This document shows positions 13,616 to 20,459 of a DNA stretch of 37,261 nt, in pieces. The notes beneath the pieces are model-generated. The model saw nothing but the letters and a program-made list of their open reading frames with translations, did no database searches and was not told where the DNA came from. The DNA is from a virus. The stretch lies in the IMG/VR virus record IMGVR_UViG_3300047324_000033, positions 1 to 37,261 of that record. One strand, 5' to 3'. The stretch's first letter is position 1. Each line of letters starts with the position of its first letter. Position numbers and translations under genes: made by a program.

Positions 13616-14289
13616 ATATTGATTGCATTGGCTGCATGCACGGGGCATACCCTGTTTTAGAGGGCGGAGATCTTTTGATTATCACAGGAGATCTTACAAC
13701 TAACGATTCCGTCAAATCTTGGTGTGATTTTTTTATATGGCTTAGCCGTCAAAAATACAAAAAGAAAATTGTTATAGGCGGCAACCATGATAACTTTCTA
13801 ACTCAATGCATTCCCACAGAAGAAGCTAAACAATTAATAGGTATGGGTGGTGATGATTTTGAGTATTTATACGATAACGGCACAACCTACGAAGGGCTTA
13901 AAATTTGGGGCTCTCCTTGGTCTTTGTGGTTTCATGGCATCAACCCCCATTGCAAAGCTTTTACAGGCTCTGAAGGGGATTTAAAAAGGAAATACAGCCT
14001 AATTCCTAAAGACACTAATATTTTAATTACTCACACCCCTCCTTATGGAGTGCTGGACGATATAGAAAAAGGACACCAAGATAAATACACCACGTTTACA
14101 GGTTCCGTTAACCTCAGATACAAATTAGAAGAAATAAAACCCAAGTTACATGTTTTTTCTCATATCCATGAACATGGCGGCAAGCAAGTTCTCTTCAAAC
14201 ATGAAGGGCCTAACACCCTTTGCGTTAACTGCTCAATCATGAGTGAAAACTACGAACCTGTACATAAACCGGTAAGAATTATCTTATGA
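13612..14289 (+). CDS. Calcineurin-like metallophosphoesterase, 225 aa
   Basis: This family hydrolyses phosphoesters of nucleotides or nucleic acids using two metal ions. Motifs are in order: IGCMHG at residues 6-11, GDLLIITGDLT (D27), GGNHD at 56-60, THTPP (H141) and SHIHEHGG (H184, H186). The first motif is normally D-x-H, but here the Asp position is Cys8 (C-M-H), so the first metal site may be altered. The rest of the active site is intact. It is coupled by overlaps to the genes on both sides. The substrate is unknown. It is of MPPED/class III-like length. Confidence 0.82.
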   Translation: MNIDCIGCMHGAYPVLEGGDLLIITGDLTTNDSVKSWCDFFIWLSRQKYKKKIVIGGNHDNFLTQCIPTEEAKQLIGMGGDDFEYLYDNGTTYEGLKIWGSPWSLWFHGINPHCKAFTGSEGDLKRKYSLIPKDTNILITHTPPYGVLDDIEKGHQDKYTTFTGSVNLRYKLEEIKPKLHVFSHIHEHGGKQVLFKHEGPNTLCVNCSIMSENYEPVHKPVRIIL

Positions 14290-14408
14290 TTATATTTTTA
14301 CCGGTGGCATTGGTGATGCTTTATTTTTCTTATGAACTAGGAAAAATAAAAGGTTTTAACGAAGCAGTAAGAAAAAACAACGAAGCTAAGGAAAAAAAAG
14401 ATGCCTGA
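14286..14408 (+). CDS. 40-aa single-pass membrane protein
   Basis: ATG at 14286 overlaps the phosphoesterase stop (ATGA) and its own TGA lies inside the start of the SPFH gene. Residues 1-15 are hydrophobic (MIIFLPVALVMLYFS), followed by a basic helix (KIKGFNEAVRKNNEAK). Coupling on both sides supports it being real. It may act with the SPFH membrane protein. Confidence 0.55.
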   Translation: MIIFLPVALVMLYFSYELGKIKGFNEAVRKNNEAKEKKDA

Positions 14409-15639
14409 ATTTTTATTAAAAAATTACAAAAAAATATTAATAGCTTTTGGTTTATTAATTTTTTGCATTATGTCTGTTGGTAATAACAATGATCAAATGT
14501 GGCTTATTATTCAATACCCATGGGGCGAGGTTAAAGTTATAGATACCGCGGGTCTTTATTTTAAAGGAGGCGGCTCTCATTGGACGTATCCTCGCAACTG
14601 GCAAGTAGAGTATGACAAAGATCATGCGTTTAAAGTTGTATTTAACGATGGTGGTTCTGCAACCATGACAGCCATGGTTCGCTTTTCATCTCCTGTAACA
14701 ATCGAAGGTAAAAGGCGTTTTCATCAATTGTTTGGGGGCAACGAAGAAGCTGTAGAATCGGCCGTATGGGCTCATATTTCTGATGCCATGAAATCATCCG
14801 GGCCGGTTATGTCAGCAAGCGAACACCAATCCGCCCGAAGAGGTGAATTTACATCTCTTGTGCAAGATCAATTGCAAAAAGGTCTTTTTGAAATGAAAAG
14901 AGTCAGCAGGACTTTACAAGATCAATTTGATGACAAAGGCAAGCCTATTACTGTTTATGCAACAGAAGTTGTTTTTAATGGAGACAGCGGCGAACAAAAG
15001 ATTTCCAGGCCTTCTCCTTTAACTGATTTTGGTCTTGTAATTACTCAATTTAGCATTACCGATGTTGTTTATGACGATCAAACTCAAAGACAATTTGCTC
15101 AAAAGAAAGAAGCTTTTTTAGCTGCTGAAGGATCCAAAGCTCAAAGAGAAAAAGAAGTACAAGAAAGATTAATGGTAGAAGAAAGAGGAAGACGTGAAAA
15201 AGCAGAAACAGAATCTATGGCACTTAGAAAAAAGGCTGAAGCGGTTATTAACGCTCAACGAGAAAAAGAGGTGGCTGAAACTAATTCCGCCAGAAACTTG
15301 GCCATTGCTCAATTTGCAAAACAAGAAGCGGAAACAAGAGCTTTACAAGAGCTTGAGGTTGCCCGATTGGCTAAAGAAAGAGCTAAAGAAGAATCAGAAG
15401 CTCAAATCATCCTTGCAACCGCAAGACAAAAATCTTTGGAGCTGGGGGGAGCATTATCAGAAAAAGATCAAATATTGGCAGAGATTGAGCGAGATAAAGC
15501 TATTGGAGTTGCTCGAGAACTGTCTAAAATAGCAGTGCCGGAATTTATAATCAGTGGAAATTCAGACACCTCTTCAATCACTGACTCAATGATGAATATG
15601 TTAATGCTTAAACAATTAGGAATCTTACCAAACAAATAA
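14401..15639 (+). CDS. SPFH/Band 7 (prohibitin-flotillin-like) membrane protein, 412 aa
   Basis: SPFH proteins form large ring-like membrane microdomain scaffolds and often regulate proteases. Residues 11-26 are a transmembrane helix. An SPFH domain follows (WLIIQYPWGEVKVIDTAG through GLVITQFSITDVVYD, about residue 230). The next segment is a long Ala/Glu/Lys/Arg coiled coil (about 235-370) as in flotillins and HflK/HflC. The C-terminus ends in a short hydrophobic tail with MMNMLMLKQLG. It is the largest gene in the early operon, an unexpected investment for a 37-kb phage. Roles could include membrane remodelling, inhibition of host FtsH/HflKC or superinfection exclusion, and none is shown. 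Confidence 0.82.
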   Translation: MPEFLLKNYKKILIAFGLLIFCIMSVGNNNDQMWLIIQYPWGEVKVIDTAGLYFKGGGSHWTYPRNWQVEYDKDHAFKVVFNDGGSATMTAMVRFSSPVTIEGKRRFHQLFGGNEEAVESAVWAHISDAMKSSGPVMSASEHQSARRGEFTSLVQDQLQKGLFEMKRVSRTLQDQFDDKGKPITVYATEVVFNGDSGEQKISRPSPLTDFGLVITQFSITDVVYDDQTQRQFAQKKEAFLAAEGSKAQREKEVQERLMVEERGRREKAETESMALRKKAEAVINAQREKEVAETNSARNLAIAQFAKQEAETRALQELEVARLAKERAKEESEAQIILATARQKSLELGGALSEKDQILAEIERDKAIGVARELSKIAVPEFIISGNSDTSSITDSMMNMLMLKQLGILPNK

Positions 15640-15655
15640 CCGCTCAACACCATTG

Positions 15656-15714
15656 ATTGGTTTAACCAAAAACCGTGCAGTGCCATTGCACGGTTCCGTG
15701 CAAATAATTGCACC
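15656..15714 (+). other. Cluster of three inverted repeats after the SPFH gene
   Basis: The 100-base gap has TTGGTTTAACCAA (15656-15668), then AACCGTGCA/TGCACGGTT (15671-15679 with 15687-15695, 9 bp), then TGCAA/TTGCA (15700-15713). The middle stem has no T run, so it is not a typical terminator. It may be an mRNA stability or processing element, or an operator. Confidence 0.5.
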
Positions 15715-15740
15715 GAAACTTAAAAAAACAAAAGGATTTT

Positions 15741-15974
15741 ATGGAGATTGAAAAGATAAAAACAGAGTTAAAAAAAATAGAATCAGAAATGATGGATTTA
15801 GTAGATATCCTTTTTTCTGATCATGATAATCAAAAATTAATTTGTTATAACATAGGCATTATTTTTGAAAAAATATGCAGGTTAAAAAATTATGTAGATG
15901 AGCTTTCTTCAAAAAAAGAATGTAACAACTCATCTGAAGATGTCAAGTTAACGTGGGAAGACTTACAACCCTAA
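15741..15974 (+). CDS. Small helical protein, 77 aa, paralogue of next gene
   Basis: ATG at 15741 follows AAAGGA. The protein is an acidic helical bundle (EKIKTELKKIESEMMDLVDI, then LICYNIGIIFEKICRLKNYV). It aligns along its length with the next gene (ICYDLGRI...), so the two look like a tandem duplication. No function is recognised. Confidence 0.65.
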   Translation: MEIEKIKTELKKIESEMMDLVDILFSDHDNQKLICYNIGIIFEKICRLKNYVDELSSKKECNNSSEDVKLTWEDLQP

Positions 15975-15992
15975 TTTTAAAAAAGGAAAAAA

Positions 15993-16247
15993 ATGTTATC
16001 TCAAAAAATACTTAATGAACTTATAGCTTTATCAAAAGATATGGATGATTTAGCAGAAAACATGTTTTATAAAGGTGAAGATGACGAACGCGATGAAAAA
16101 AACATCCTATTCATCTGTTATGACTTAGGTCGCATTTCCAATAGATTTGATCACATCATAAATCAAGTATCTGAATGTGTATTAGCTGAAGAAAGCAAAT
16201 TTACCAAAAAAGCAAAAAACACATGTGATTGCAATGATTGTGTATAG
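15993..16247 (+). CDS. Small helical protein, 84 aa, paralogue of previous gene
   Basis: It shares with the previous product the pattern EL..L..DM.DL...MF..., ICY.LG.I..., and the polar linker. It adds a cysteine-containing tail (TCDCNDCV). An AAAGGAAAAA ribosome site is present. The tail cysteines could bind metal, but the protein is otherwise unrecognised. Confidence 0.65.
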   Translation: MLSQKILNELIALSKDMDDLAENMFYKGEDDERDEKNILFICYDLGRISNRFDHIINQVSECVLAEESKFTKKAKNTCDCNDCV

Positions 16248-16461
16248 ATTTAAAATTACCTACGCTTCTAAAAAAATGCAGCAGATTAGTGAATTTCTTA
16301 AAAAATGCAATCTTGGGGATAAAGAATTTGCTATTCAGGAAACTTACGAAATTACCACTAAAGATGATCACCCTGTTGATAAAATTAAAAAAGGTCTTAC
16401 TTGGGCTTTTGAACAAACCGAAGCTAAAGTTTTTGAAATTAAAGGCGGAAAAATAGAATGA
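16234..16461 (+). CDS. Small unknown protein, about 75 aa
   Basis: Starts are weak. ATG at 16234 overlaps the previous gene, and an upstream in-frame GTG at 16225 is possible. The chain has mixed alpha/beta sequence (FKITYASKKMQQISEFLKKC, VDKIKKGLTWAFEQTEAKVF). A long frame in another phase over the same bases is rejected because of its composition. It overlaps the next start by 4 bases. Confidence 0.55.
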   Translation: MIVYRFKITYASKKMQQISEFLKKCNLGDKEFAIQETYEITTKDDHPVDKIKKGLTWAFEQTEAKVFEIKGGKIE

Positions 16462-16718
16462 GTTTAGAACAATTAAAAATATTGCAAAAAGCACAAAAAG
16501 AAAACAACCGTGAAATTTTAGACGGTTACAACAATGAAATTGAAGAAATGATTGAAAAAATTGAAACTATTTTAAACACAAAACCAACTTATATTGGACA
16601 AGTGGCTATTTTTGCTATTTTGGTTCAAGCTTATCATAATAACGGGTATCAAAAAAAAGATCTCCATCTTGAAATAGATCATTGTTGGGATTTTTACTAC
16701 GATGAAAATTTAAGGTAA
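16458..16718 (+). CDS. Small helical unknown protein, 86 aa
   Basis: ATGA overlap with the previous gene. It is a charged helical protein (LEQLKILQKAQKENNREILD) whose second half has AIFAILVQAYHNNGYQ and an acidic, aromatic end (DHCWDFYYDENLR). No family is recognised. Confidence 0.6.
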   Translation: MSLEQLKILQKAQKENNREILDGYNNEIEEMIEKIETILNTKPTYIGQVAIFAILVQAYHNNGYQKKDLHLEIDHCWDFYYDENLR

Positions 16719-16725
16719 ATGTTTT

Positions 16726-17130
16726 ATGGGTTGCGACATACATTTTTATTTTGAAAAATTAAATAAAAAAACTAACACATGGGAGCCTTACACACAAATT
16801 GACAAAAGCGAATATCCTGATAATAGAGATTACGAAATGTTTGCTTTTCTATGCGGTGTTAGAGGCAGCTTAAGAACTTATGGCAAAGATATATCTCGTA
16901 GAGGGATCCCAAAAGATACTTCTTACAAAGAATATAGATTAATTTCCGGCGGAGAAGAATATCAATATTTAGGAGATCACAATTTTACTTGGGCAACGAT
17001 CAAAGAGTTAAAAAACTTACCTTGGAAAAAGGCAAATCTTGAAGAATGTTCATTTGTTAGATTTTTAGGGAAACATTTCTTAGGAACCAAAGACAATGAT
17101 GTAAGAGTACTTATAGGTTTTGATTCGTGA
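16726..17130 (+). CDS. MGCDIH-type conserved phage protein, 134 aa
   Basis: The N-terminus MGCDIHFYFEKL...WEPY is characteristic of a phage family of unknown function that begins MGCDIHxxxE. The Cys, Asp, His cluster plus later His residues (DHNFTW) suggest a metal site. It is the last gene of the rightward early operon. The terminator at 17212-17246 lies 80 bases later. Confidence 0.75.
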   Translation: MGCDIHFYFEKLNKKTNTWEPYTQIDKSEYPDNRDYEMFAFLCGVRGSLRTYGKDISRRGIPKDTSYKEYRLISGGEEYQYLGDHNFTWATIKELKNLPWKKANLEECSFVRFLGKHFLGTKDNDVRVLIGFDS

Positions 17131-17211
17131 TTTGAATCAGCATTCTTGATAAAAAATCATCAGATTGATTAGTGTAAGGTTGTTGTTTTTTCATATTACA
17201 TATCTTTTTTA

Positions 17212-17246
17212 CCTCTAGTTGTAGATTTGACAACTAGGGGTTTTTT
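17212..17246 (+). terminator. Rho-independent terminator of the rightward early operon
   Basis: An 11-bp stem (17212-17222 with 17230-17240, one G-T pair) closes a 7-base loop and is followed by six T at 17241-17246. It ends the 11525-17130 operon where it meets the leftward fibre cluster. Its T run overlaps the stop codon of the small minus gene at 17245. Confidence 0.9.
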
Positions 17247-17340
17247 ATTTCATAAAAAAGTATATAGCAATAACAAGAAAACACCACACGATGCACATAG
17301 CGCTTATAGTATAAGCCAATATCTTAATGGGGTCTTTCAT
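17245..17340 (-). CDS. 31-aa single-pass membrane protein
   Basis: The ATG (complement of 17338-17340) lies inside the end of the lipoprotein gene in another frame. The product is almost all one hydrophobic helix (ISAMCIVWCFLVIAIYFFMK). It stops in the terminator T run. Overlap with a lipoprotein gene recalls nested lysis genes, but the size is very small. Confidence 0.45.
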   Translation of the reverse strand: MKDPIKILAYTISAMCIVWCFLVIAIYFFMK

Positions 17341-17464
17341 TTTTGCCTTCTGCTTTGACCTCTACTTCCCGAACTCCATCTTTAGCATCTAAATCTAAAG
17401 AAAAAGCAGTGCAGGAAGTTAATGAAACCATCACAAAAATAAATATACTTCTATAAAATATCAT
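17324..17464 (-). CDS. 46-aa lipoprotein, possible outer-membrane spanin
   Basis: A signal sequence (MIFYRSIFIFVMVS) ends in a lipobox LTSC with the acylated Cys at residue 18. A mature part of 29 polar residues follows (DLDAKDGVREVEVKAEG). Small phage lipoproteins of this type include Rz1-like spanins that help break the outer membrane, but the proline-rich region of Rz1 is absent. It overlaps the preceding gene (ATGA). The partner inner-membrane spanin is not obvious. Confidence 0.6.
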   Translation of the reverse strand: MIFYRSIFIFVMVSLTSCTAFSLDLDAKDGVREVEVKAEGKNERPH

Positions 17465-17646
17465 GAAGGATCCTTAAGCGATTGTAAAAGCTCTACCACA
17501 GCATCAATAGCAGCATTCTTAGAATCTTTATCTTTAGCAAATTCAGACTCAAACACATCAATAATGCTATCTAAATGACTAACTACAGTTCCAATAGAAC
17601 TTAAGCTTGTTGATTTACCAAACATACTCAAAAGATCGTTAAGCAT
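17461..17646 (-). CDS. Small helical unknown protein, 61 aa
   Basis: A helical protein (MLNDLLSMFGKSTSLSSIGT, then DSIIDVFESEFAKDKDSKNA) with an amphipathic look and no known family. It sits two bases after the basic 49-aa gene and overlaps the lipoprotein gene. Confidence 0.65.
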   Translation of the reverse strand: MLNDLLSMFGKSTSLSSIGTVVSHLDSIIDVFESEFAKDKDSKNAAIDAVVELLQSLKDPS

Positions 17647-17647
17647 A

Positions 17648-17797
17648 TTAACACCCTTTCTTTTTCATTTTTTTGCCTTTTTCTACCAGCTTATCTCTTT
17701 TCTTGTCTTCTTTTTCAAGATGCTTTAGCTCTTTGCCGGCTTTTGCCGTCTTCTTGCTTTTCACATCTTTCTCAATCTTTCTAATCATCTTGTCCAT
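17648..17797 (-). CDS. Highly basic 49-aa protein
   Basis: ATG at 17797 overlaps the previous stop (TAATG). About 40 percent of residues are Lys or Arg ([19 protein letters not shown]). It is likely nucleic-acid binding, possibly a minor virion component, since it sits in the late fibre cluster. It is short, and the frame is supported mainly by tight coupling on both sides. Confidence 0.6.
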   Translation of the reverse strand: MDKMIRKIEKDVKSKKTAKAGKELKHLEKEDKKRDKLVEKGKKMKKKGC

Positions 17798-17934
17798 TAT
17801 TTTTTACCTTTCTTTTTCATTCCGGCTTCAGACATAGCTATCGCTATAGCTTGTTTTTGAGGCTTTCCATGTTTCATTTCCGTTTTGATATTTTTGCTTA
17901 TTGCTTCTTTAGATTTACCCTTGGCTAGCGGCAT
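17797..17934 (-). CDS. Small conserved phage protein ([11 protein letters not shown] type), 45 aa
   Basis: The sequence [20 protein letters not shown] followed by [18 protein letters not shown] is a very common small phage protein pattern (KSKxAISxNIxxEMxxGKPQKQAxAIA, DUF6496-like). It is found among virion genes of many tailed phages and has no assigned role. The pattern match is strong. It overlaps the next upstream gene by 20 bases. Confidence 0.85.
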   Translation of the reverse strand: MPLAKGKSKEAISKNIKTEMKHGKPQKQAIAIAMSEAGMKKKGKK

Positions 17935-18127
17935 CTGATGTCTCCTGTGGATTCACTTCCGGTTTAGGTTGTACTGCTGATTTAGCCATATCTTCTATCG
18001 ATCCCACATGCTTTGAAATCTGAAATAAAGCTTCTTTCACATCATTGATAGGACTATCAACATCACATGTTAATAAGTATTTTCTATTATTAACTTCAAC
18101 TTCAATTTTTGCACAATACTTTACCAT
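17915..18127 (-). CDS. Small unknown protein, 70 aa
   Basis: A beta-type N-terminus ([20 protein letters not shown]) leads to a helix and a Pro/Gln-rich tail ([16 protein letters not shown]). No family is recognised. It lies in the late small-gene cluster after the fibre genes and is probably expressed with them. Confidence 0.65.
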   Translation of the reverse strand: MVKYCAKIEVEVNNRKYLLTCDVDSPINDVKEALFQISKHVGSIEDMAKSAVQPKPEVNPQETSDAASQG

Positions 18128-18133
18128 TTTATC

Positions 18134-18235
18134 CTACTCTTGTTGCAGATATTCTTCCGATAACACTTGGGCCCGTTCCTCCCGACCAAAGGGCTTTAAG
18201 CTACTAAAGCTCTTTTTAGAGGGATTGTTAAACAT
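18134..18235 (-). CDS. 33-aa small protein
   Basis: The frame MFNNPSKKSFSSLKPFGREE ends ...EYLQQE at 18134. It fills the gap between the fibre gene and the 70-aa gene. The ribosome site is weak (GG 8 bases upstream). No function can be given. Confidence 0.4.
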   Translation of the reverse strand: MFNNPSKKSFSSLKPFGREERAQVLSEEYLQQE

Positions 18236-18244
18236 TATTTACCA

Positions 18245-19297
18245 TTAGTGAACTTGATAGCCGCAAAACCATGTTGGATAACCAGTGCCTAAATAAGCCC
18301 CTCCGGATCCGTTTACAGGTGTAAATTTACCTGCCCCTCCCCCCTGAGCAACAACTTTGAACACACATGTATCTCCTGCTGTCATGCTTATTAAACCAGA
18401 TATGTTTAAACCTGTTTGTTGACCTGCAGTATAATTGGCATTGGTATTCAAACTATAAGCTGTAGCCACTAGCGTAATTGCAAAATATGGCGCATCGGGG
18501 CCCGAACTTGCACCGCCAAAATAAACACCTGCACTAAAATAATACAAGCCTGTATTGGGAGCGGTAAACGTCCCTGTGGAGTTGTTGTAGTTCGAATCTT
18601 TATCAAAATTCACAGTATCGCAAATGACTTGGTAAACAGTTCCGTCACCTGTTACGTTAGCTACAGCTGTTGAAAGGTGAGCCATGAAAGCAGGTCCTAC
18701 ACCGTAGGTTCCTAATTGACCTGTTGTGGTATTGATAGTAACCAATTGACCATTTGTAATTGTGTTATTTGTAATACCGGAGATATAGCAAGCTGATTGA
18801 CTATTACCAATCCTTGTTACGCCATTATCACCTGTAACACCGATATTATTGATTAGGACATTACCTGTCTCAGTGCCTGTATAAGCTGTAGCACTATCAT
18901 AACCTATGCAAACGTTAAAACTGCCATTGCAACCACCGGCAACTGAGTCGCCAATATAAGTATTAAAACTACCTGTAGATGGTCCTCCGGTATCTGCTCC
19001 GATAGCAACGTTGCCGCTACCAGTAGTAATGTTACTTAAAGCAAATATCCCTAAACTTACGTTGCTAGTTCCGGTTGTTAAAGATGGTAAACTAGATCCT
19101 AAATTAAGGTTGCCAAAACCAAAATCCAGCTTAAGCTCTGAGGTACTGCCCGCAAAAACAATAGTTGAGTTAGCTGTGACGATGTTAATGTTATTAGCTG
19201 TTGGGCTTTGTGCTCCGCCTGTGTTGCCTGTTAAGGTTTCAACATTGCCGCCACCACCGCCACCGCCTGATCCGTTGCCTACATAAACTTGACTCAT
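18245..19297 (-). CDS. Tail-fibre-like protein with C-terminal C1q/TNF-type domain, 350 aa
   Basis: Three parts are visible. A Gly-rich N-terminus (GSGGGGGGG) comes first. A middle with repeated Thr/Gly/Asn units (TGTSNVSLGIFAL, GSGNVAIGADTG, GSFNTYIGDSVAG) resembles trimeric adhesin heads. A C-terminal jelly roll (about 205-350) has PAFMAHL, TGTFTAPNTGLYYFSAGVYF and the closing FCGYQV, as in C1q-like domains. Such proteins trimerise and bind surfaces, so a receptor-binding or head-fibre role fits. It overlaps the preceding 114-aa gene (ATGA). Confidence 0.75.
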   Translation of the reverse strand: MSQVYVGNGSGGGGGGGNVETLTGNTGGAQSPTANNINIVTANSTIVFAGSTSELKLDFGFGNLNLGSSLPSLTTGTSNVSLGIFALSNITTGSGNVAIGADTGGPSTGSFNTYIGDSVAGGCNGSFNVCIGYDSATAYTGTETGNVLINNIGVTGDNGVTRIGNSQSACYISGITNNTITNGQLVTINTTTGQLGTYGVGPAFMAHLSTAVANVTGDGTVYQVICDTVNFDKDSNYNNSTGTFTAPNTGLYYFSAGVYFGGASSGPDAPYFAITLVATAYSLNTNANYTAGQQTGLNISGLISMTAGDTCVFKVVAQGGGAGKFTPVNGSGGAYLGTGYPTWFCGYQVH

Positions 19298-19638
19298 ACT
19301 AGATGTACCTGCATAAATTCGATATAAACATTACCTGTTGGAGTTCCTGGAGCGCTTCCATTCCAAGAAATAAAGATAGGAGTATTAGCCGGAAACATTA
19401 AATTAGAACTTGTTGGACTGTTAGTCCGAATGTCATAAGCAGATCCTGAGCTAGCAGGAAATCCCCAAATAGCCGTAGTTCCATTAATGCTTATTAAAAC
19501 ATCCCCGTTAGTGCCGTTTTTAACAGCTGCTAAAGCAACCGGATGTGTAGTTAACACAACTTCAGCAAATGTTGTGGTGATAGCAGAAGCTGCCACCACC
19601 GTTAAAGTTTGAAACTGCGCTTGCCCTGACCAAGTCAT
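19294..19638 (-). CDS. Probable virion beta protein, 114 aa
   Basis: A beta-rich, Thr/Ser/Gly-rich chain without Lys-rich or catalytic motifs (VVLTTHPVALAAVKNGTNGD, then ...YIEFMQVHLV). Such composition and the place between two fibre genes suggest a fibre connector or cap. ATG has AGAGGT upstream. Confidence 0.6.
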   Translation of the reverse strand: MTWSGQAQFQTLTVVAASAITTTFAEVVLTTHPVALAAVKNGTNGDVLISINGTTAIWGFPASSGSAYDIRTNSPTSSNLMFPANTPIFISWNGSAPGTPTGNVYIEFMQVHLV

Positions 19639-19646
19639 GTAAACCT

Positions 19647-20336
19647 CTAGTTAAGTACTATGCCTGTAAATGTGATGTTAGCAGTTGTTGTTGAAGCGCC
19701 TGTTCCGTTTGTAACCACAATCACAGATGAACCGGCAGAGTTTGTCACGCTTTGGATTGACAATGCAGATCCGCTTGTAGCACCTACCATTGTGTATTGA
19801 ACATCAGTTGTAGATCCCGTAATTGCTGAGTTTGTAATCGTAAACGATTGTGTTGCACCGGCTGCAATGCTTACACCTGAGAAAGTAACAACAACAACTC
19901 TACCGTTAGCAGTTTGAGGCGATGCCCCTGCTGCAACAACTGTCGGTGTTGTTACAATGCCTGTGCCTGCACCGGAAATAGTTAAGTTGCCTGTAACAGT
20001 TGCAGGGCCTGGAGTCACTAATGGGTTTGCCAATGCAAGAGTAGTTGTTCCGGCAGATGTTGTAGCAGTGATTTGATTTGTTGTGCCAGCAATAGCAAGG
20101 ATTGCGCCTGTCGAAGAAACACTTTGAACCCAAGTTGCTGATAAAGTCCCACCCACACTAGACAGATTCAACAAAAACCAAACACCGTTGCCAGGCCATA
20201 CCCACTCTTGCCCAACAAAGTAGTTCACATCGGTTGCAGCAGGAGCTCTAACATCATAATGAGGATAAGATGGCCCTTGACCGTTTGTTGATCCTATCGC
20301 AATTCCGTAAAGGTTTTGATTTGGTTGAAATCCCAC
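19647..20336 (-). CDS. Fibre or surface protein, Thr/Ala/Gly-rich, 229 aa
   Basis: A possible binding head (GQEWVWPGNGVWFLLNLSS) is followed by a repetitive beta region (TTNQITATTSAGTTTLALAN) and a C-terminal beta sandwich. The start is GTG at 20336, decided by AGGAG 6 bases upstream. It is the first gene of the leftward fibre operon, driven from the promoter region at 20422-20453. Confidence 0.65.
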   Translation of the reverse strand: MGFQPNQNLYGIAIGSTNGQGPSYPHYDVRAPAATDVNYFVGQEWVWPGNGVWFLLNLSSVGGTLSATWVQSVSSTGAILAIAGTTNQITATTSAGTTTLALANPLVTPGPATVTGNLTISGAGTGIVTTPTVVAAGASPQTANGRVVVVTFSGVSIAAGATQSFTITNSAITGSTTDVQYTMVGATSGSALSIQSVTNSAGSSVIVVTNGTGASTTTANITFTGIVLN

Positions 20337-20421
20337 AGTGAACTCCTATTTTTAATTTTACATTCAATTTAAGTATTTTATTCTTTTTAAAATAGGCAAA
20401 ACTTAAATAAAAGATTATGGA

Positions 20422-20453
20422 TTGAATTTAATCATTAGATTAAGTACTATCAA
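20422..20453. promoter_or_regulatory. Overlapping divergent promoters
   Basis: Plus strand: TTGAAT at 20422-20427, a 17-base spacer and TACTAT at 20445-20450. Minus strand: TTGATA (20453-20448), a 17-base spacer and TAAATT (20430-20425). Each -10 overlaps the opposing -35, so only one can be occupied at a time. The plus promoter would start transcription just before array D. The minus promoter serves the fibre operon. Confidence 0.55.
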
Positions 20454-20459
20454 GTAAAA

